From: an uncultured Paraprevotella sp.
GTDB lineage: Bacteria > Bacteroidota > Bacteroidia > Bacteroidales > Bacteroidaceae
Assembly (NCBI GenBank): GCA_900548345.1
Contig: URKA01000006.1
Span: 1 to 64,000 of the forward strand
Reading direction: 5' to 3'
Length of the DNA stretch: 64,000 nucleotides
Part shown: positions 37,530 through 47,192 of the stretch, piece by piece
Layout: each line of letters starts with the position of its first letter
Position numbering within the stretch: position 1 is the first letter of the stretch
Notes under the pieces: model-generated
What the model was told of the DNA's origin: nothing
What the model saw: the letters and a program-made list of their open reading frames with translations, nothing else
Databases searched by the model: none
Translations under genes and position numbers: made by a program

Positions 37530-37910
37530 ATGATTCGGACGCTGATATATATTTTCGTAGGCGGAGGCACCGGCAGCATACTCCGCTATGGGGTGCAAAT
37601 GGCACTGAACGAACGAATGCTCCCCCACTCTTTCCCATGGGCCACCTTCACCGTCAACCTTCTCGGCAGCTTCCTTATCGGACTGTTTTATGCCTTGTCC
37701 GCACGCTGCAACCTTTCCGCCGAAATGCGCCTGCTGCTCACCACCGGACTTTGCGGCGGATTCACCACCTTTTCTACCTTCAGCCACGACGGACTGCTGA
37801 TGCTGAAACAGGGGTTCTACGGCACGTTCCTGCTCTACACCGTGTTGAGCGTAACCATCGGCATCGTGGCCGCCCTGGCAGGCGGAGCATTCGGACGCTG
37901 CATCTCCTGA
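37530..37910 (+). CDS. crcB: fluoride ion channel Fluc/CrcB
   Basis: 126 residues with four membrane segments and the family motifs GGGTGSILRYG and GLCGGFTTFSTFSHDG, with the central Phe residues of the fluoride pore. It exports F- as a dimer. It begins 20 bases after dprA. No fluoride riboswitch is visible in the short gap before it. Confidence 0.93.
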   Translation: MIRTLIYIFVGGGTGSILRYGVQMALNERMLPHSFPWATFTVNLLGSFLIGLFYALSARCNLSAEMRLLLTTGLCGGFTTFSTFSHDGLLMLKQGFYGTFLLYTVLSVTIGIVAALAGGAFGRCIS

Positions 37911-38473
37911 ATGCCTCTCTCCCGCAGAACGGTGAGGCCGCGACTGACAAAACGGCACACACTTCGTGCGCGAGATTCGCGTATCCGTACACCACTTCGG
38001 AACCGTACGGTTTTGAGCGTCTCTCGCCAGACAGGCGTTTGACATTCTGACACCTCAAACCGTTATTTGAAAACAAATGCAGCAAACAACACCAAGTGCA
38101 GCGCAACAAAAGCAAACAATGTCAGTTTTTCGGGTGAAAAACGAAATCCCTGCAACAGACTCTTGTCTGCAAAAACTGACAAACAAGTGATTAAAGAATG
38201 TTAAAACGAGACTTTAAGATATGCAAACAGGTCTCCATGCCGTTCGTCACTTGTCTCCGTTCCAAAGTGCACCTGTGCCCACCGCAATGCGAACCGCTGC
38301 TTTTTACGGTTTTCACACCGGAAACTCGGAAAAAACTCCTGTTTTCCCTTCAAAAAACACGGAAAAACAAGCATTTTAACACTTTTCTGACTGTATTTCA
38401 GCAAAATACAACCGAGGAAAAAGTTCATAAGCTGCCAAAATGGCAGTCATCACCCCTGCCGGGTCTCACCCTC
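37911..38473. other. gene-free gap with one inverted repeat
   Basis: The region between crcB and the frd terminator has no convincing gene; a 109-codon open frame at 38198 lacks any family signature or ribosome site. An 11-base inverted repeat TGTCAGTTTTT / AAAAACTGACA (38120-38130 and 38171-38181) encloses a small CAGAC/GTCTG hairpin. It could be the crcB terminator or a small RNA structure. Confidence 0.45.
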
Positions 38474-38512
38474 AATAAAAAATACGGGCACGCCTTGCAA
38501 AAGGCATGCCCG
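38474..38512 (-). terminator. terminator of the frd operon
   Basis: A 12-base stem (38485-38496 with 38501-38512) and a short loop. On the minus strand the one non-Watson-Crick position is a G-U pair, and the stem is followed by TATTTTTTATT. It lies about 36 bases after the frdB stop, so it ends leftward frdCAB transcription. Confidence 0.8.
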
Positions 38513-38548
38513 CACATGGTTTTATGATTTCCCGAAAGGGAAAAGAAA

Positions 38549-39307
38549 TCAGTCGTCCAGTTTGGCCTTGATGAACTCACGGTTCAAACGGGCGATGTTC
38601 GCAATGCTCTCGCACTTCGGACATACGGCCTCGCAGGCACGTGTGTTCGTACAGTTACCGAAACCAAGCTCATCCATCTTGGCCACCATGGCTTTGGCAC
38701 GACGTGCGGCTTCAGGACGCCCCTGAGGCAACAAAGCCAGCTGGCTTACCTTGGAAGACACGAACAGCATGGCCGAACCGTTCTTGCAGGCTGCCACACA
38801 GGCACCGCAACCGATACAGCTGGCGCAGTCCATCGCCTCGTCGGCATTCTGCTTCGGAATCAGGATGGCATTGGCATCCTGGGGCTGGCCGGTACGCACG
38901 GTGACATAACCGCCGGCCTGCATGATCTTGTCGAATGCGGTACGGTCCACCATACAGTCCTTGATGACAGGGAAACCGGCAGAACGCCACGGCTCCACGG
39001 TAATCGTATCACCGTCCTTGAACTTGCGCATGTAAAGCTGGCAGGTGGTTGCGCCACGCTCGGTCTTTCCATGGGGCGTTCCGTTGATGTACAGCGAACA
39101 CATACCGCAAATACCCTCGCGGCAGTCGTGGTCGAACACGAACGGCTCCTTGCCTTCCTCAACCAACTGTTCATTCAAGATGTCCAGCATTTCCAGGAAT
39201 GACGTGTCACCCGGAATGTCCTTCATCTCACGTTCGTCAAAGTGACCTTTGTCTTTCGGTCCGTTCTGACGCCAATATCTAAGTTTGAATGAAATATTTT
39301 TATCCAT
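38549..39307 (-). CDS. frdB: fumarate reductase/succinate dehydrogenase iron-sulfur subunit
   Basis: 252 residues with the three expected cluster regions: [2Fe-2S] CREGICGMC plus a later Cys, then CASCIGCGAC and CEAVCPKC for the [4Fe-4S] and [3Fe-4S] clusters. It passes electrons between the membrane quinol subunit and the flavoprotein. Last gene of frdC-frdA-frdB, 36 bases after frdA. In anaerobic Bacteroides this complex acts mainly as a menaquinol:fumarate reductase. Confidence 0.95.
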   Translation of the reverse strand: MDKNISFKLRYWRQNGPKDKGHFDEREMKDIPGDTSFLEMLDILNEQLVEEGKEPFVFDHDCREGICGMCSLYINGTPHGKTERGATTCQLYMRKFKDGDTITVEPWRSAGFPVIKDCMVDRTAFDKIMQAGGYVTVRTGQPQDANAILIPKQNADEAMDCASCIGCGACVAACKNGSAMLFVSSKVSQLALLPQGRPEAARRAKAMVAKMDELGFGNCTNTRACEAVCPKCESIANIARLNREFIKAKLDD

Positions 39308-39343
39308 TGTTTTTTCCTTTATAATCGTTGAACAAACCGTTTA

Positions 39344-41326
39344 TTAGCTCTTGTAGTTACGTGTCTGTACCTTGATGGCCTCGTATACCAGCGGCTCTTT
39401 GTACAATACGGGAGCCTTGTCGTCAGAGCCCTGATACTCCCAGCACGCCACGTAGAAGAAGTTTTCGTCGTCACGCTTGGCCTCGCCTTCCTCCGTCTGG
39501 TATTCCTCACGGAAATGACCTCCGCAGGACTCGTTACGGTTCAGTGCGTCGTAGGCTATCAGTTCGCCCATGGTGATGAAATCGTTCAGACGGAGTGCCT
39601 TCTCCAGCTCGATATTGACACCTTCCTTCGCACCCGGAATGAACAGGTTGCTCTCGAACTCCTTGCGGATTTCCTTCAAACGCTTCAGACCGGTCTCCAG
39701 ACCTTCTTTCGTGCGTCCCATACCTACATATTCCCACATCACATGGCCAAGTTCCTTATGGATGGAATCCACCGATTTCTTGCCCTTGATATTCATCAGA
39801 TGGTCGATGCGGTCGAGCACGTCTTTCTCTGCTGCGTCAAACTCAGGCAGACTCGTAGAGAAACGGGGAACCGTAATCTGGTCGGCCAGATAGTTCTGGA
39901 TGGTGTACGGCAGTACGAAATAGCCGTCGGCCAATCCTTGCATCAAAGCGGATGCACCCAGACGGTTGGCTCCGTGGTCGGAGAAGTTGCACTCGCCGAT
40001 GGCGAAAAGTCCCTTGATGGAGGTCTGGAGTTCGTAGTCTACCCAGATACCGCCCATCGTGTAGTGGATGGCGGGATAAATCATCATCGGGTTGTAGTAC
40101 TTCACGCCGTTGATTTCCTTGGCCAGCTCACCGGGGTTCACATCCGTGATTTCCTCGTACATGTCGAAGAGGTTGCCATAACGCTGGAGCACGATGTCAA
40201 TGCCCAGACGATTGATAGACTCGGAGAAGTCGAGGAATACGGCCAGACCGGTGTTGTTCACGCCGAAGCCGGCATCGCAACGCTCCTTGGCGGCACGTGA
40301 GGCCACGTCGCGGGGAACGAGGTTACCGAAGGCCGGATAACGGCGCTCCAGGTAGTAGTCGCGGTCTTCTTCGGGAATGTCGCTGCCCTTGATTTCGCCT
40401 TTCTGAAGTTTGACGGCATCTTCTTTCTTCTTGGGCACCCAGATGCGGCCGTCGTTACGCAACGACTCGGACATCAAAGTCAGCTTGGACTGCTTGTCGC
40501 CGTGTACGGGGATACAAGTGGGGTGAATCTGCACGTAAGCGGGATTGGCAAAATAAGCACCCTTACGGTAGCACTGCATGGCAGCAGAACAGTTGCAACC
40601 CATAGCGTTCGTAGAGAGGAAATAGGCGTTTCCGTAACCGCCGGTGGCGATAACTACGGCATGTGCGGCAAAGCGCTCGATTTTACCGGTCACGAGGTTG
40701 CGGGCGATGATACCGCGTGCGCGGCCGTCCACAATCACCACGTCCATCATCTCATAACGGGTGTACAATTTTACCGTACCGGCATTCACCTGGCAGCTCA
40801 ACGCGGAATAGGCCCCCAGCAACAGCTGCTGTCCGGTCTGTCCCTTGGCATAGAACGTACGGGAAACCTGTGCGCCACCGAACGAACGGTTGGCCAGCAT
40901 GCCGCCGTATTCGCGTGCGAACGGCACACCCTGTGCCACGCACTGGTCGATGATGCTGTTGGACACTTCGGCCAGACGGTATACGTTGGCTTCACGTGCA
41001 CGGTAGTCGCCACCCTTCACCGTATCATAGAACAGGCGGTACACGGAGTCACCGTCGTTCTGATAGTTCTTGGCTGCGTTGATACCTCCCTGCGCTGCGA
41101 TGGAGTGTGCGCGACGGGGAGAATCCTGAATACAGAAGTTAAACACTTTAAAACCCATCTCACCGAGAGAGGCGGCGGCAGAGGCACCGGCCAGACCCGT
41201 ACCCACTACTATGATATCCAGACGACGCTTGTTGGCAGGATTCACCAATTTCTGATGCGCCTTGTAATTGGTCCACTTTTCAGCTACTGGCCCTTCAGGG
41301 ATTTTGGAATCGATTATCTTTGTCAT
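39344..41326 (-). CDS. frdA: fumarate reductase/succinate dehydrogenase flavoprotein subunit
   Basis: 660 residues. FAD-binding IVVGTGLAGASAAASLGEMG, the flavin-attachment His in AHSIAAQGG, and the HYTMGGIWVDYELQT and FAIGECNFSDHGANRLG blocks. It interconverts fumarate and succinate. Long form as in the B-type (Wolinella-like) enzymes. It lies between frdC and frdB in a leftward operon. Confidence 0.95.
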   Translation of the reverse strand: MTKIIDSKIPEGPVAEKWTNYKAHQKLVNPANKRRLDIIVVGTGLAGASAAASLGEMGFKVFNFCIQDSPRRAHSIAAQGGINAAKNYQNDGDSVYRLFYDTVKGGDYRAREANVYRLAEVSNSIIDQCVAQGVPFAREYGGMLANRSFGGAQVSRTFYAKGQTGQQLLLGAYSALSCQVNAGTVKLYTRYEMMDVVIVDGRARGIIARNLVTGKIERFAAHAVVIATGGYGNAYFLSTNAMGCNCSAAMQCYRKGAYFANPAYVQIHPTCIPVHGDKQSKLTLMSESLRNDGRIWVPKKKEDAVKLQKGEIKGSDIPEEDRDYYLERRYPAFGNLVPRDVASRAAKERCDAGFGVNNTGLAVFLDFSESINRLGIDIVLQRYGNLFDMYEEITDVNPGELAKEINGVKYYNPMMIYPAIHYTMGGIWVDYELQTSIKGLFAIGECNFSDHGANRLGASALMQGLADGYFVLPYTIQNYLADQITVPRFSTSLPEFDAAEKDVLDRIDHLMNIKGKKSVDSIHKELGHVMWEYVGMGRTKEGLETGLKRLKEIRKEFESNLFIPGAKEGVNIELEKALRLNDFITMGELIAYDALNRNESCGGHFREEYQTEEGEAKRDDENFFYVACWEYQGSDDKAPVLYKEPLVYEAIKVQTRNYKS

Positions 41327-41358
41327 ATTCGTTTTCGTTTAATAATTCATTATTAATA

Positions 41359-42057
41359 TTAGCAGCAGGAAGCGGCACTGCAAGAACCGCCGCAGAAAGA
41401 AAAATACAATGCTACTACAAGGAACATCAGCACAACAATCGTACTGTAGATGTTTCCGATACACTTCCAACGTTCAAACCAAACCTTACCGTTCCATCCC
41501 AAAGTCTGGACAGCACTCCAGAAGCCATGGGTCAGATGGAACCAGATTGCACCGAGCCAGATGACATACAGAACCGTGTAGACAGGACAGCTGAAAGTCT
41601 TGACGATATAACCGTAACCGTCGGTAGGTGATATACCAGTACTTGAGACTAAATCAGGAAACAACTCGGCAAACATCATGTTGTACCAGAAGTTCCACAA
41701 GTGAAGAGCCATACCCAGCACAACGATGATACCTAACACCAGCATGTTCTGCGAGGCCCACTCCACTTTCTCCGGCTTGCTGGTCACGTCGTAACGGTTG
41801 CTACCGCGCGCCTTACGGTTTTGAATCGTCAACCAGAAAGCATAGATGATGTGAATGGCAACCAAAGCCGCCAAACCAAGCGTCGCTGCCACAGCGTACC
41901 AGTTTGCGCCAAGGAATTCACAAATCATGTTATAACCTTCCTTCGAGAACAAGGCCACAACATTCATTGACGCATGGAACGTCAAGAACAGGATAAGCGC
42001 GACACCGGAAACCGACATCACCACTTTCCTACCAATAGATGAATTACATAACCACAT
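41359..42057 (-). CDS. frdC: fumarate reductase/succinate dehydrogenase cytochrome b subunit
   Basis: 232 residues with five membrane helices, matching B-type single-subunit di-haem anchors (TIGR02046-like). Likely haem-ligand His residues lie in helices such as LFLTFHASMNVV and GAIWFHLTHGFWSA. It oxidises menaquinol and anchors FrdAB. First gene of the operon, 32 bases before frdA, under a strong promoter. Confidence 0.93.
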   Translation of the reverse strand: MWLCNSSIGRKVVMSVSGVALILFLTFHASMNVVALFSKEGYNMICEFLGANWYAVAATLGLAALVAIHIIYAFWLTIQNRKARGSNRYDVTSKPEKVEWASQNMLVLGIIVVLGMALHLWNFWYNMMFAELFPDLVSSTGISPTDGYGYIVKTFSCPVYTVLYVIWLGAIWFHLTHGFWSAVQTLGWNGKVWFERWKCIGNIYSTIVVLMFLVVALYFSFCGGSCSAASCC

Positions 42058-42132
42058 AAAAAGTTGAAATTAAAATGTTTAATAAATGATTGAAAATAGT
42101 TCTCCTTTCTAAGTCCGTTTATTAATATTCTG

Positions 42133-42163
42133 CAAAATTAATCTAATTCCTTAATTAGGCAAA
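42133..42163 (-). promoter_or_regulatory. promoter of frdCAB
   Basis: On the minus strand, TTTG (42163-42160), 19 bases, then TAATTTTG (42140-42133): an exact match to the Bacteroides sigma-AB consensus boxes and spacing, about 75 bases before frdC. Confidence 0.75.
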
Positions 42164-42194
42164 AAAATACCCGAATTATATTCCTAAAAATCAC

Positions 42195-42202
42195 TACTTT
42201 TG
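42195..42202 (+). promoter_or_regulatory. putative -7 box of mnmG
   Basis: TACTTTTG matches TAnnTTTG, 14 bases before the mnmG ATG, which implies a very short leader. No TTTG was seen at the -33 distance. Confidence 0.4.
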
Positions 42203-42216
42203 TATCACTAAAACAA

Positions 42217-44094
42217 ATGGAGATGAAGTTTGACTACGATGTGATAGTAATCGGAGGCGGGCACGCAGGATGCGAAGCTGCCGCAGCCGCAGCCAACATG
42301 GGAGCAAGAACTTGCCTGATTACAATGGACATGAACAAAATCGGACAGATGAGTTGCAACCCGGCCATCGGAGGTATCGCCAAAGGACAAATCGTCCGCG
42401 AAATCGATGCACTCGGCGGCTATCTGGGAATCGTTACAGACCGGACCGCCATACAGTTCCGCATGCTCAACCGCTCTAAAGGACCGGCCATGTGGAGTCC
42501 CCGTGCGCAATGCGACCGCGGCAAGTTCATCTGGGCATGGCGCGAGGTTCTTGAAAACACGCCCAACCTGCACATCTGGCAAGACCAGGTGAAAGAACTT
42601 GTTGTGGAAGGCAACACCGTAAAAGGCGTAAGGACTTATTTCGATTTATTCATAAAAGCGCGTTGTGTCGTACTCACCGCCGGAACATTCCTGAACGGGT
42701 TGATGCATATCGGACGAACGCAAATACCGGGAGGAAGAATAGCAGAACCGCCTTCTTACCACCTGACGGAATCCATCACCCGCCACGGCATCACAACCGG
42801 AAGGATGAAAACGGGAACCCCTGTACGCATTGACGGACGGAGCGTACATTTTGAAGATATGACCATTCAGGAAGGAGAAACCGGAAACTACAAGTTCTCT
42901 TTCATGGAAAAAGGACGCGAACTGAAACAACTGCCGTGCTGGACGTGCTTCACCAACCCCGAAGTACACGCCGTTCTGGAAAGGGGACTGCCCGACTCGC
43001 CTCTTTACAACGGACAAATCAAAAGCATCGGACCGAGATACTGCCCCAGCATCGAGACCAAGCTGGTCACTTTCCCCGAACGGGAGCAGCACCAACTGTT
43101 TTTGGAACCGGAGGGCGAAAGCACACAGGAATATTACCTGAACGGATTTTCATCCAGCCTTCCGCTCGACATTCAAATTGAGGCATTAAAGAAAATCCCC
43201 GCATTCCGCGACCTCACCATCTACCGTCCGGGCTATGCCATCGAATATGACTACTTCGACCCCACACAACTTAACCATTCGTTGGAATCGAAGATAATTT
43301 CAGGTTTGTTCATGGCCGGACAGGTGAATGGAACCACCGGTTATGAGGAAGCAGGCGGTCAGGGAATCGTGGCCGGCATCAACGCCGCGCTGAAATGCGC
43401 CGGAAGCGAGCCGTTCATCATGCACCGGGACGAATCGTACATAGGTGTACTTATCGATGACTTGGTCACAAAAGGTGTGGACGAGCCTTATCGCATGTTC
43501 ACCTCACGGGCAGAATATCGCATACTATTGAGGCAGGACGATGCCGACGCAAGACTTACGGAACGTTCCTACCACATCGGATTAGCTACAAAAGAACGCT
43601 ACGACTATTGGTTGAAGAAAAAAGAATCTATCGAACGAATCGTGAAGTTTTGCGAGAACTTCTCTCTAAAACCTGCATTGATAAACTCTGCACTCGAACA
43701 GTTAGACACCACCCCATTAAAATACGGATGTAAACTTTTCGATGTAATCAACCGTCCGCAAATTACAGTGAAGAACATCGCAGAACATATTTCACCGTTC
43801 AAACAGCTGCTCGAAAGTATAGAAGACAGAAAAGACGAAACAATCGAAGCTGCAGAAGTTCTCATGAAGTACAACGGCTACATTGTTCGGGAAAGAATCA
43901 TCGCCGACAAAATGCAACGATTGGAAAACATCAAAATCAAAGGACGCTTTGATTACAAGAACATGAATTCCCTTTCAACCGAAGCGCGCCAGAAGTTGGA
44001 AAAGATAAACCCCGACACGCTGGCACAGGCCGGACGCATACCGGGCGTCTCTCCAAGCGATATAAACGTCCTGCTCGTCCTGTTGGGAAGATAG
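42217..44094 (+). CDS. mnmG: tRNA uridine 5-carboxymethylaminomethyl modification enzyme MnmG
   Basis: 625 residues, normal length. FAD-binding GGGHAGCEAAAAAANMG (residues 11-27), followed by GGIAKGQIVREIDALGG and central MKTGTPVRIDG and GQVNGTTGYEEAGGQG. With MnmE it modifies U34 of certain tRNAs. In many bacteria mnmG (gidA) lies near the replication origin and par genes, which matters for the parS-like site just after its stop codon. A second in-frame Met is two codons downstream. Confidence 0.95.
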   Translation: MEMKFDYDVIVIGGGHAGCEAAAAAANMGARTCLITMDMNKIGQMSCNPAIGGIAKGQIVREIDALGGYLGIVTDRTAIQFRMLNRSKGPAMWSPRAQCDRGKFIWAWREVLENTPNLHIWQDQVKELVVEGNTVKGVRTYFDLFIKARCVVLTAGTFLNGLMHIGRTQIPGGRIAEPPSYHLTESITRHGITTGRMKTGTPVRIDGRSVHFEDMTIQEGETGNYKFSFMEKGRELKQLPCWTCFTNPEVHAVLERGLPDSPLYNGQIKSIGPRYCPSIETKLVTFPEREQHQLFLEPEGESTQEYYLNGFSSSLPLDIQIEALKKIPAFRDLTIYRPGYAIEYDYFDPTQLNHSLESKIISGLFMAGQVNGTTGYEEAGGQGIVAGINAALKCAGSEPFIMHRDESYIGVLIDDLVTKGVDEPYRMFTSRAEYRILLRQDDADARLTERSYHIGLATKERYDYWLKKKESIERIVKFCENFSLKPALINSALEQLDTTPLKYGCKLFDVINRPQITVKNIAEHISPFKQLLESIEDRKDETIEAAEVLMKYNGYIVRERIIADKMQRLENIKIKGRFDYKNMNSLSTEARQKLEKINPDTLAQAGRIPGVSPSDINVLLVLLGR

Positions 44095-44106
44095 CCATAC
44101 GGTCTA

Positions 44107-44122
44107 CGTTTCACGTGAAACA
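44107..44122. promoter_or_regulatory. parS-like centromere site
   Basis: CGTTTCACGTGAAACA contains the perfect 14-base palindrome GTTTCACGTGAAAC and matches 15 of 16 bases of the widely conserved parS consensus TGTTTCACGTGAAACA bound by ParB. It sits 13 bases after the mnmG stop, in the 61-base gap before apt. No parA or parB is in the window. Confidence 0.75.
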
Positions 44123-44155
44123 AAGCTCAAACTATAAATATCTAAATTACTGGTT

Positions 44156-44686
44156 ATGAATAATCCAATCTTATTAAAGAATCTGAGAAACATTCCCGAT
44201 TTTCCCATTCCGGGAGTACAGTTCAAGGACGTCACGACGCTATTCAAGAGCCCCAAGTGCATGAAGATTATGCTCAACGAACTTTATGAAATCTACAAGG
44301 ACAAAGGCATCACCAAGGTGGTGGGCATAGAGTCGAGAGGCTTCGTTCTCGGCGCTGCCTTAGCCGTAAAGTTGGGCGCGGGATTCGTGATGTGCAGGAA
44401 GCCCGGAAAGCTGCCGGCAGAAACCCTACGTGAAAGCTACATGAAGGAATACGGAAAAGACACCATTGAAATCCACAAGGACGCCATCGAAGAAAAAGAC
44501 GTTGTTCTCTTGCATGACGATTTGCTTGCCACAGGCGGTTCGATGAAAGCTGCATATAACCTGGTGAAGAAATTCAACCCTTCGCAAGTGTACATCAATT
44601 TCATTATAGAACTTACCGGAGAGGGTTTGAAAGGACGGGAAGTTTTCGATGACGACAGCGAAATCAGCACCTTGATTCGTATTTAA
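44156..44686 (+). CDS. apt: adenine phosphoribosyltransferase
   Basis: 176 residues. The PRPP-binding motif is seen as VVLLHDDLLATGGSM (about 119-133), and the N-terminal IPDFPIPGVQFKDVTTL and GIESRGFVLGAALA are hallmarks. It makes AMP from adenine and PRPP for purine salvage. It follows mnmG after 61 bases and is followed by a REP-like repeat. Confidence 0.95.
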   Translation: MNNPILLKNLRNIPDFPIPGVQFKDVTTLFKSPKCMKIMLNELYEIYKDKGITKVVGIESRGFVLGAALAVKLGAGFVMCRKPGKLPAETLRESYMKEYGKDTIEIHKDAIEEKDVVLLHDDLLATGGSMKAAYNLVKKFNPSQVYINFIIELTGEGLKGREVFDDDSEISTLIRI

Positions 44687-44692
44687 CCCCCA

Positions 44693-44806
44693 TGGCACGC
44701 AGATGACGCGGATTAGGCGGATTTACACAGATTCTTTTATTAGGAATCATCTGGTTGCAAATAAACATCCGCGGTCATCCGCCTAATCCGCGTCATCCGC
44801 GTGCCA
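44693..44806. repeat. REP-like inverted repeat, long form
   Basis: Two 30-base arms (44693-44722 and 44777-44806) are reverse complements with one mismatch, 54 bases apart. The arms are made of GCGGAT/ATCCGC-type units. The left arm's first 18 bases recur at 11818. The element fills the gap between apt and uvrC and covers a GTG (44801) that might be mistaken for the uvrC start. Confidence 0.85.
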
Positions 44807-44824
44807 GAATCTACCAAGGACTAC

Positions 44825-46654
44825 ATGACACCACAGGAAAAAGAAAAACTCGACACGTATCTGAAAGGTATTGTACTCAACCTGCCGGACAGCCCAGGAT
44901 GCTACCAATATTTGAACGAAAACGATGAAATCATCTATGTAGGCAAGGCCAAAAACCTTAAAAGACGCGTATATTCCTATTTCAGCAAAGAACATCAAAG
45001 CCGAAAGACGGCGATGCTTGTCAGTAAAATCAGGGACATCAAATACATCGTGGTGAACACCGAGACCGATGCACTCTTATTGGAAAACAACCTCATCAAA
45101 CGTTATAAGCCGCATTATAACGTACTCCTGAAAGACGACAAGACCTATCCTTCCATTTGCATCACCAACGAATACTTCCCGCGCATCTTTAAAACACGCC
45201 GTATCATACGCAACGGCTCCACTTATTTCGGCCCTTACAGCCACCATCCCACACTTGTTTCGCTATTGGAACTGATAAAAAACCTCTATCCGCTGCGCAC
45301 CTGCCACCTTCCGCTCACGGAAGAAAACATACGTAGCGGCAAGTTCAACGTCTGTCTGGAATACCATATCAAAAACTGCAAGGGGCCGTGCATCGGCGCA
45401 CAAAGCCGGGAAGATTACCTGAAATCCATCGCCGAAGCCAAAGAGATACTACGGGGAAACACCGCCGAAATAGGGCGCAGGATGCTGTCGGAAATGCAAA
45501 GTCTGGCCGCCGAAATGCGCTTTGAAGAGGCACAAATCCTCAAACGGAAGTACGACCTGATAGAAAACTACCGGAACAAAAGCGAGGTGGTGAGCAACAC
45601 ACTCCACAACATAGACGTATTCTCGATTGAAGACGATGAAAACACCGCATATATCAACTATCTGCACGTAACAAACGGAAGCATCAACCAGGCATTTACA
45701 TTCGAGTACAAAAAGAAGATGAACGAGGCGCCGGAGGACCTTTTAGCGTTGGGCATCGTGGAAATGCGGGAGCGCTACCACAGCCTTTCAAGAGAAATCA
45801 TCGTGCCGTTCCCCATCGATTTGGAGATGGACAAGGTGACCTTCACCATCCCGCAAAGGGGCGACAAGAAGAAGTTGCTGGAGTTGTCCGTCCTCAACGT
45901 AAAACAATACAAGCTCGACCGGCTGAAACAGTCGGAAAAGCTCAATCCGGAACAGAAAAGCGTACGCTTGATGAAGGAAATCCAGCAGGCATTGGGCCTC
46001 GAAAAGATGCCTCTGCACATCGAATGTTTCGACAATTCCAACATCTCAGGAACCGATGCCGTGGCAGCTTGCGTAGTGTTCAAAAAATGCCGCCCCAGCA
46101 AGAACGATTACCGCAAATACAACATCAAAACAGTGAGCGGACCGGACGATTACGCCTCCATGCAGGAGGTTGTGCGGCGCCGATATACACGCATGACAGA
46201 GGAGCAAACACCTCTTCCCGACCTCATCATCACCGACGGCGGAAAGGGACAAATGGAGGTGGTCAGACAGGTTGTAGAAGATGAACTCCACCTGCAAATC
46301 CCCATCGCCGGACTGGCTAAAGACGACCGCCACCGCACCAACGAACTGCTATTCGGCTTCCCGCCTGTCGTCATCGGCCTGAAGCCTGACAGCGCGGCTT
46401 TCCACCTGTTGACACAGATACAGGACGAGGTGCACCGCTTCGCCATCACTTTCCATCGCGACAAACGCAGCAAGCATCAGGTGGCATCGGAACTGGATAA
46501 CATCAAGGGCATCGGCGAGAAAACCAAGACACTTCTGCTGAAGAAATTCAAGAGCGTAAAGCGAATCCGGGAAGCTTCCCTTGAAGATATTGCCACGGTA
46601 ATAGGCTCCTCCAAGGCAAAAATAATTCAGGAAAACCTCACGCCAAAGGTTTGA
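44825..46654 (+). CDS. uvrC: excinuclease ABC subunit C
   Basis: 609 residues from ATG 44825. GIY-YIG nuclease domain at the N-terminus (GCYQYL...EIIYVGKAKNLKRRV), UVR motif about residues 210-245 (AAEMRFEEAQILKRKYDLI), RNase H-like second nuclease domain (IECFDNSNISGTDAVA, LIITDGGKGQ) and C-terminal helix-hairpin-helix pair (LDNIKGIGEKTKTLLL). It makes both incisions in nucleotide excision repair. A GTG eight codons upstream is rejected because it lies in the repeat. Confidence 0.95.
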   Translation: MTPQEKEKLDTYLKGIVLNLPDSPGCYQYLNENDEIIYVGKAKNLKRRVYSYFSKEHQSRKTAMLVSKIRDIKYIVVNTETDALLLENNLIKRYKPHYNVLLKDDKTYPSICITNEYFPRIFKTRRIIRNGSTYFGPYSHHPTLVSLLELIKNLYPLRTCHLPLTEENIRSGKFNVCLEYHIKNCKGPCIGAQSREDYLKSIAEAKEILRGNTAEIGRRMLSEMQSLAAEMRFEEAQILKRKYDLIENYRNKSEVVSNTLHNIDVFSIEDDENTAYINYLHVTNGSINQAFTFEYKKKMNEAPEDLLALGIVEMRERYHSLSREIIVPFPIDLEMDKVTFTIPQRGDKKKLLELSVLNVKQYKLDRLKQSEKLNPEQKSVRLMKEIQQALGLEKMPLHIECFDNSNISGTDAVAACVVFKKCRPSKNDYRKYNIKTVSGPDDYASMQEVVRRRYTRMTEEQTPLPDLIITDGGKGQMEVVRQVVEDELHLQIPIAGLAKDDRHRTNELLFGFPPVVIGLKPDSAAFHLLTQIQDEVHRFAITFHRDKRSKHQVASELDNIKGIGEKTKTLLLKKFKSVKRIREASLEDIATVIGSSKAKIIQENLTPKV

Positions 46655-46680
46655 GTTCACACCTTATTTTAGTATATTTG
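46650..46680 (+). promoter_or_regulatory. promoter of dtd-MazG-deoC operon
   Basis: TTTG (46650-46653), a 19-base spacer and TATATTTG (46673-46680) match the Bacteroides consensus exactly. It overlaps the uvrC stop codon and precedes dtd by 26 bases. Confidence 0.7.
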
Positions 46681-46706
46681 CGAAAACCAACAGCAAGAGA
46701 AAAGAC

Positions 46707-47159
46707 ATGAGAACCGTCATACAACGCGTCAGCCACGCATCCGTCACGATTGAAGGCGTATGCAAGTCGTCCATAGGAAAAGGACTGCTGCTATTGTTAG
46801 GCATAGAAGAAGCCGACACGGAAGAAGACATCGACTGGCTGTGCAAAAAGGTGGCAGGACTGCGCATCTTCGACGACGAGAACGGCGTGATGAACAAAAG
46901 CATCCTGGACTGCGGAGGAGAAATACTGGTTATCAGCCAGTTCACACTCATGGCCTCTTACAAGAAAGGCAACCGCCCGTCTTATATCCGCGCCGCAGGG
47001 CACACCACCGCCATCCCGCTGTATGAGACGTTCTGCCGCAGGCTCGGTGAGGCGCTCGGCAAACCCGTGCAGACCGGAGAATTCGGTGCCGACATGAAGG
47101 TGGAACTGCTGAACGACGGCCCCGTCACCATCTGTATGGACACGAAAAACAAAGAATAG
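46707..47159 (+). CDS. dtd: D-aminoacyl-tRNA deacylase
   Basis: 150 residues, full length. N-terminal MRTVIQRVSHASVTIEG, the catalytic SQFTL motif and the C-terminal NDGPVTI (NxGPVT type) are the DTD signature. It removes D-amino acids and Gly wrongly attached to tRNA. It starts a three-gene operon with a MazG-like hydrolase and deoC. Confidence 0.95.
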   Translation: MRTVIQRVSHASVTIEGVCKSSIGKGLLLLLGIEEADTEEDIDWLCKKVAGLRIFDDENGVMNKSILDCGGEILVISQFTLMASYKKGNRPSYIRAAGHTTAIPLYETFCRRLGEALGKPVQTGEFGADMKVELLNDGPVTICMDTKNKE

Positions 47160-47192
47160 GAACGTGAGAAAACCTCTAAACCGTAAACGAAA

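Noticed and set aside
38198..38527. 109-codon open frame between crcB and frdB
   Set aside because: It has no family signature, runs through the frd terminator hairpin and lacks a promoter or ribosome site.
44801..44824. GTG start for uvrC, eight codons upstream of the ATG
   Set aside because: It falls inside the right arm of the REP-like repeat and adds no conserved residues.
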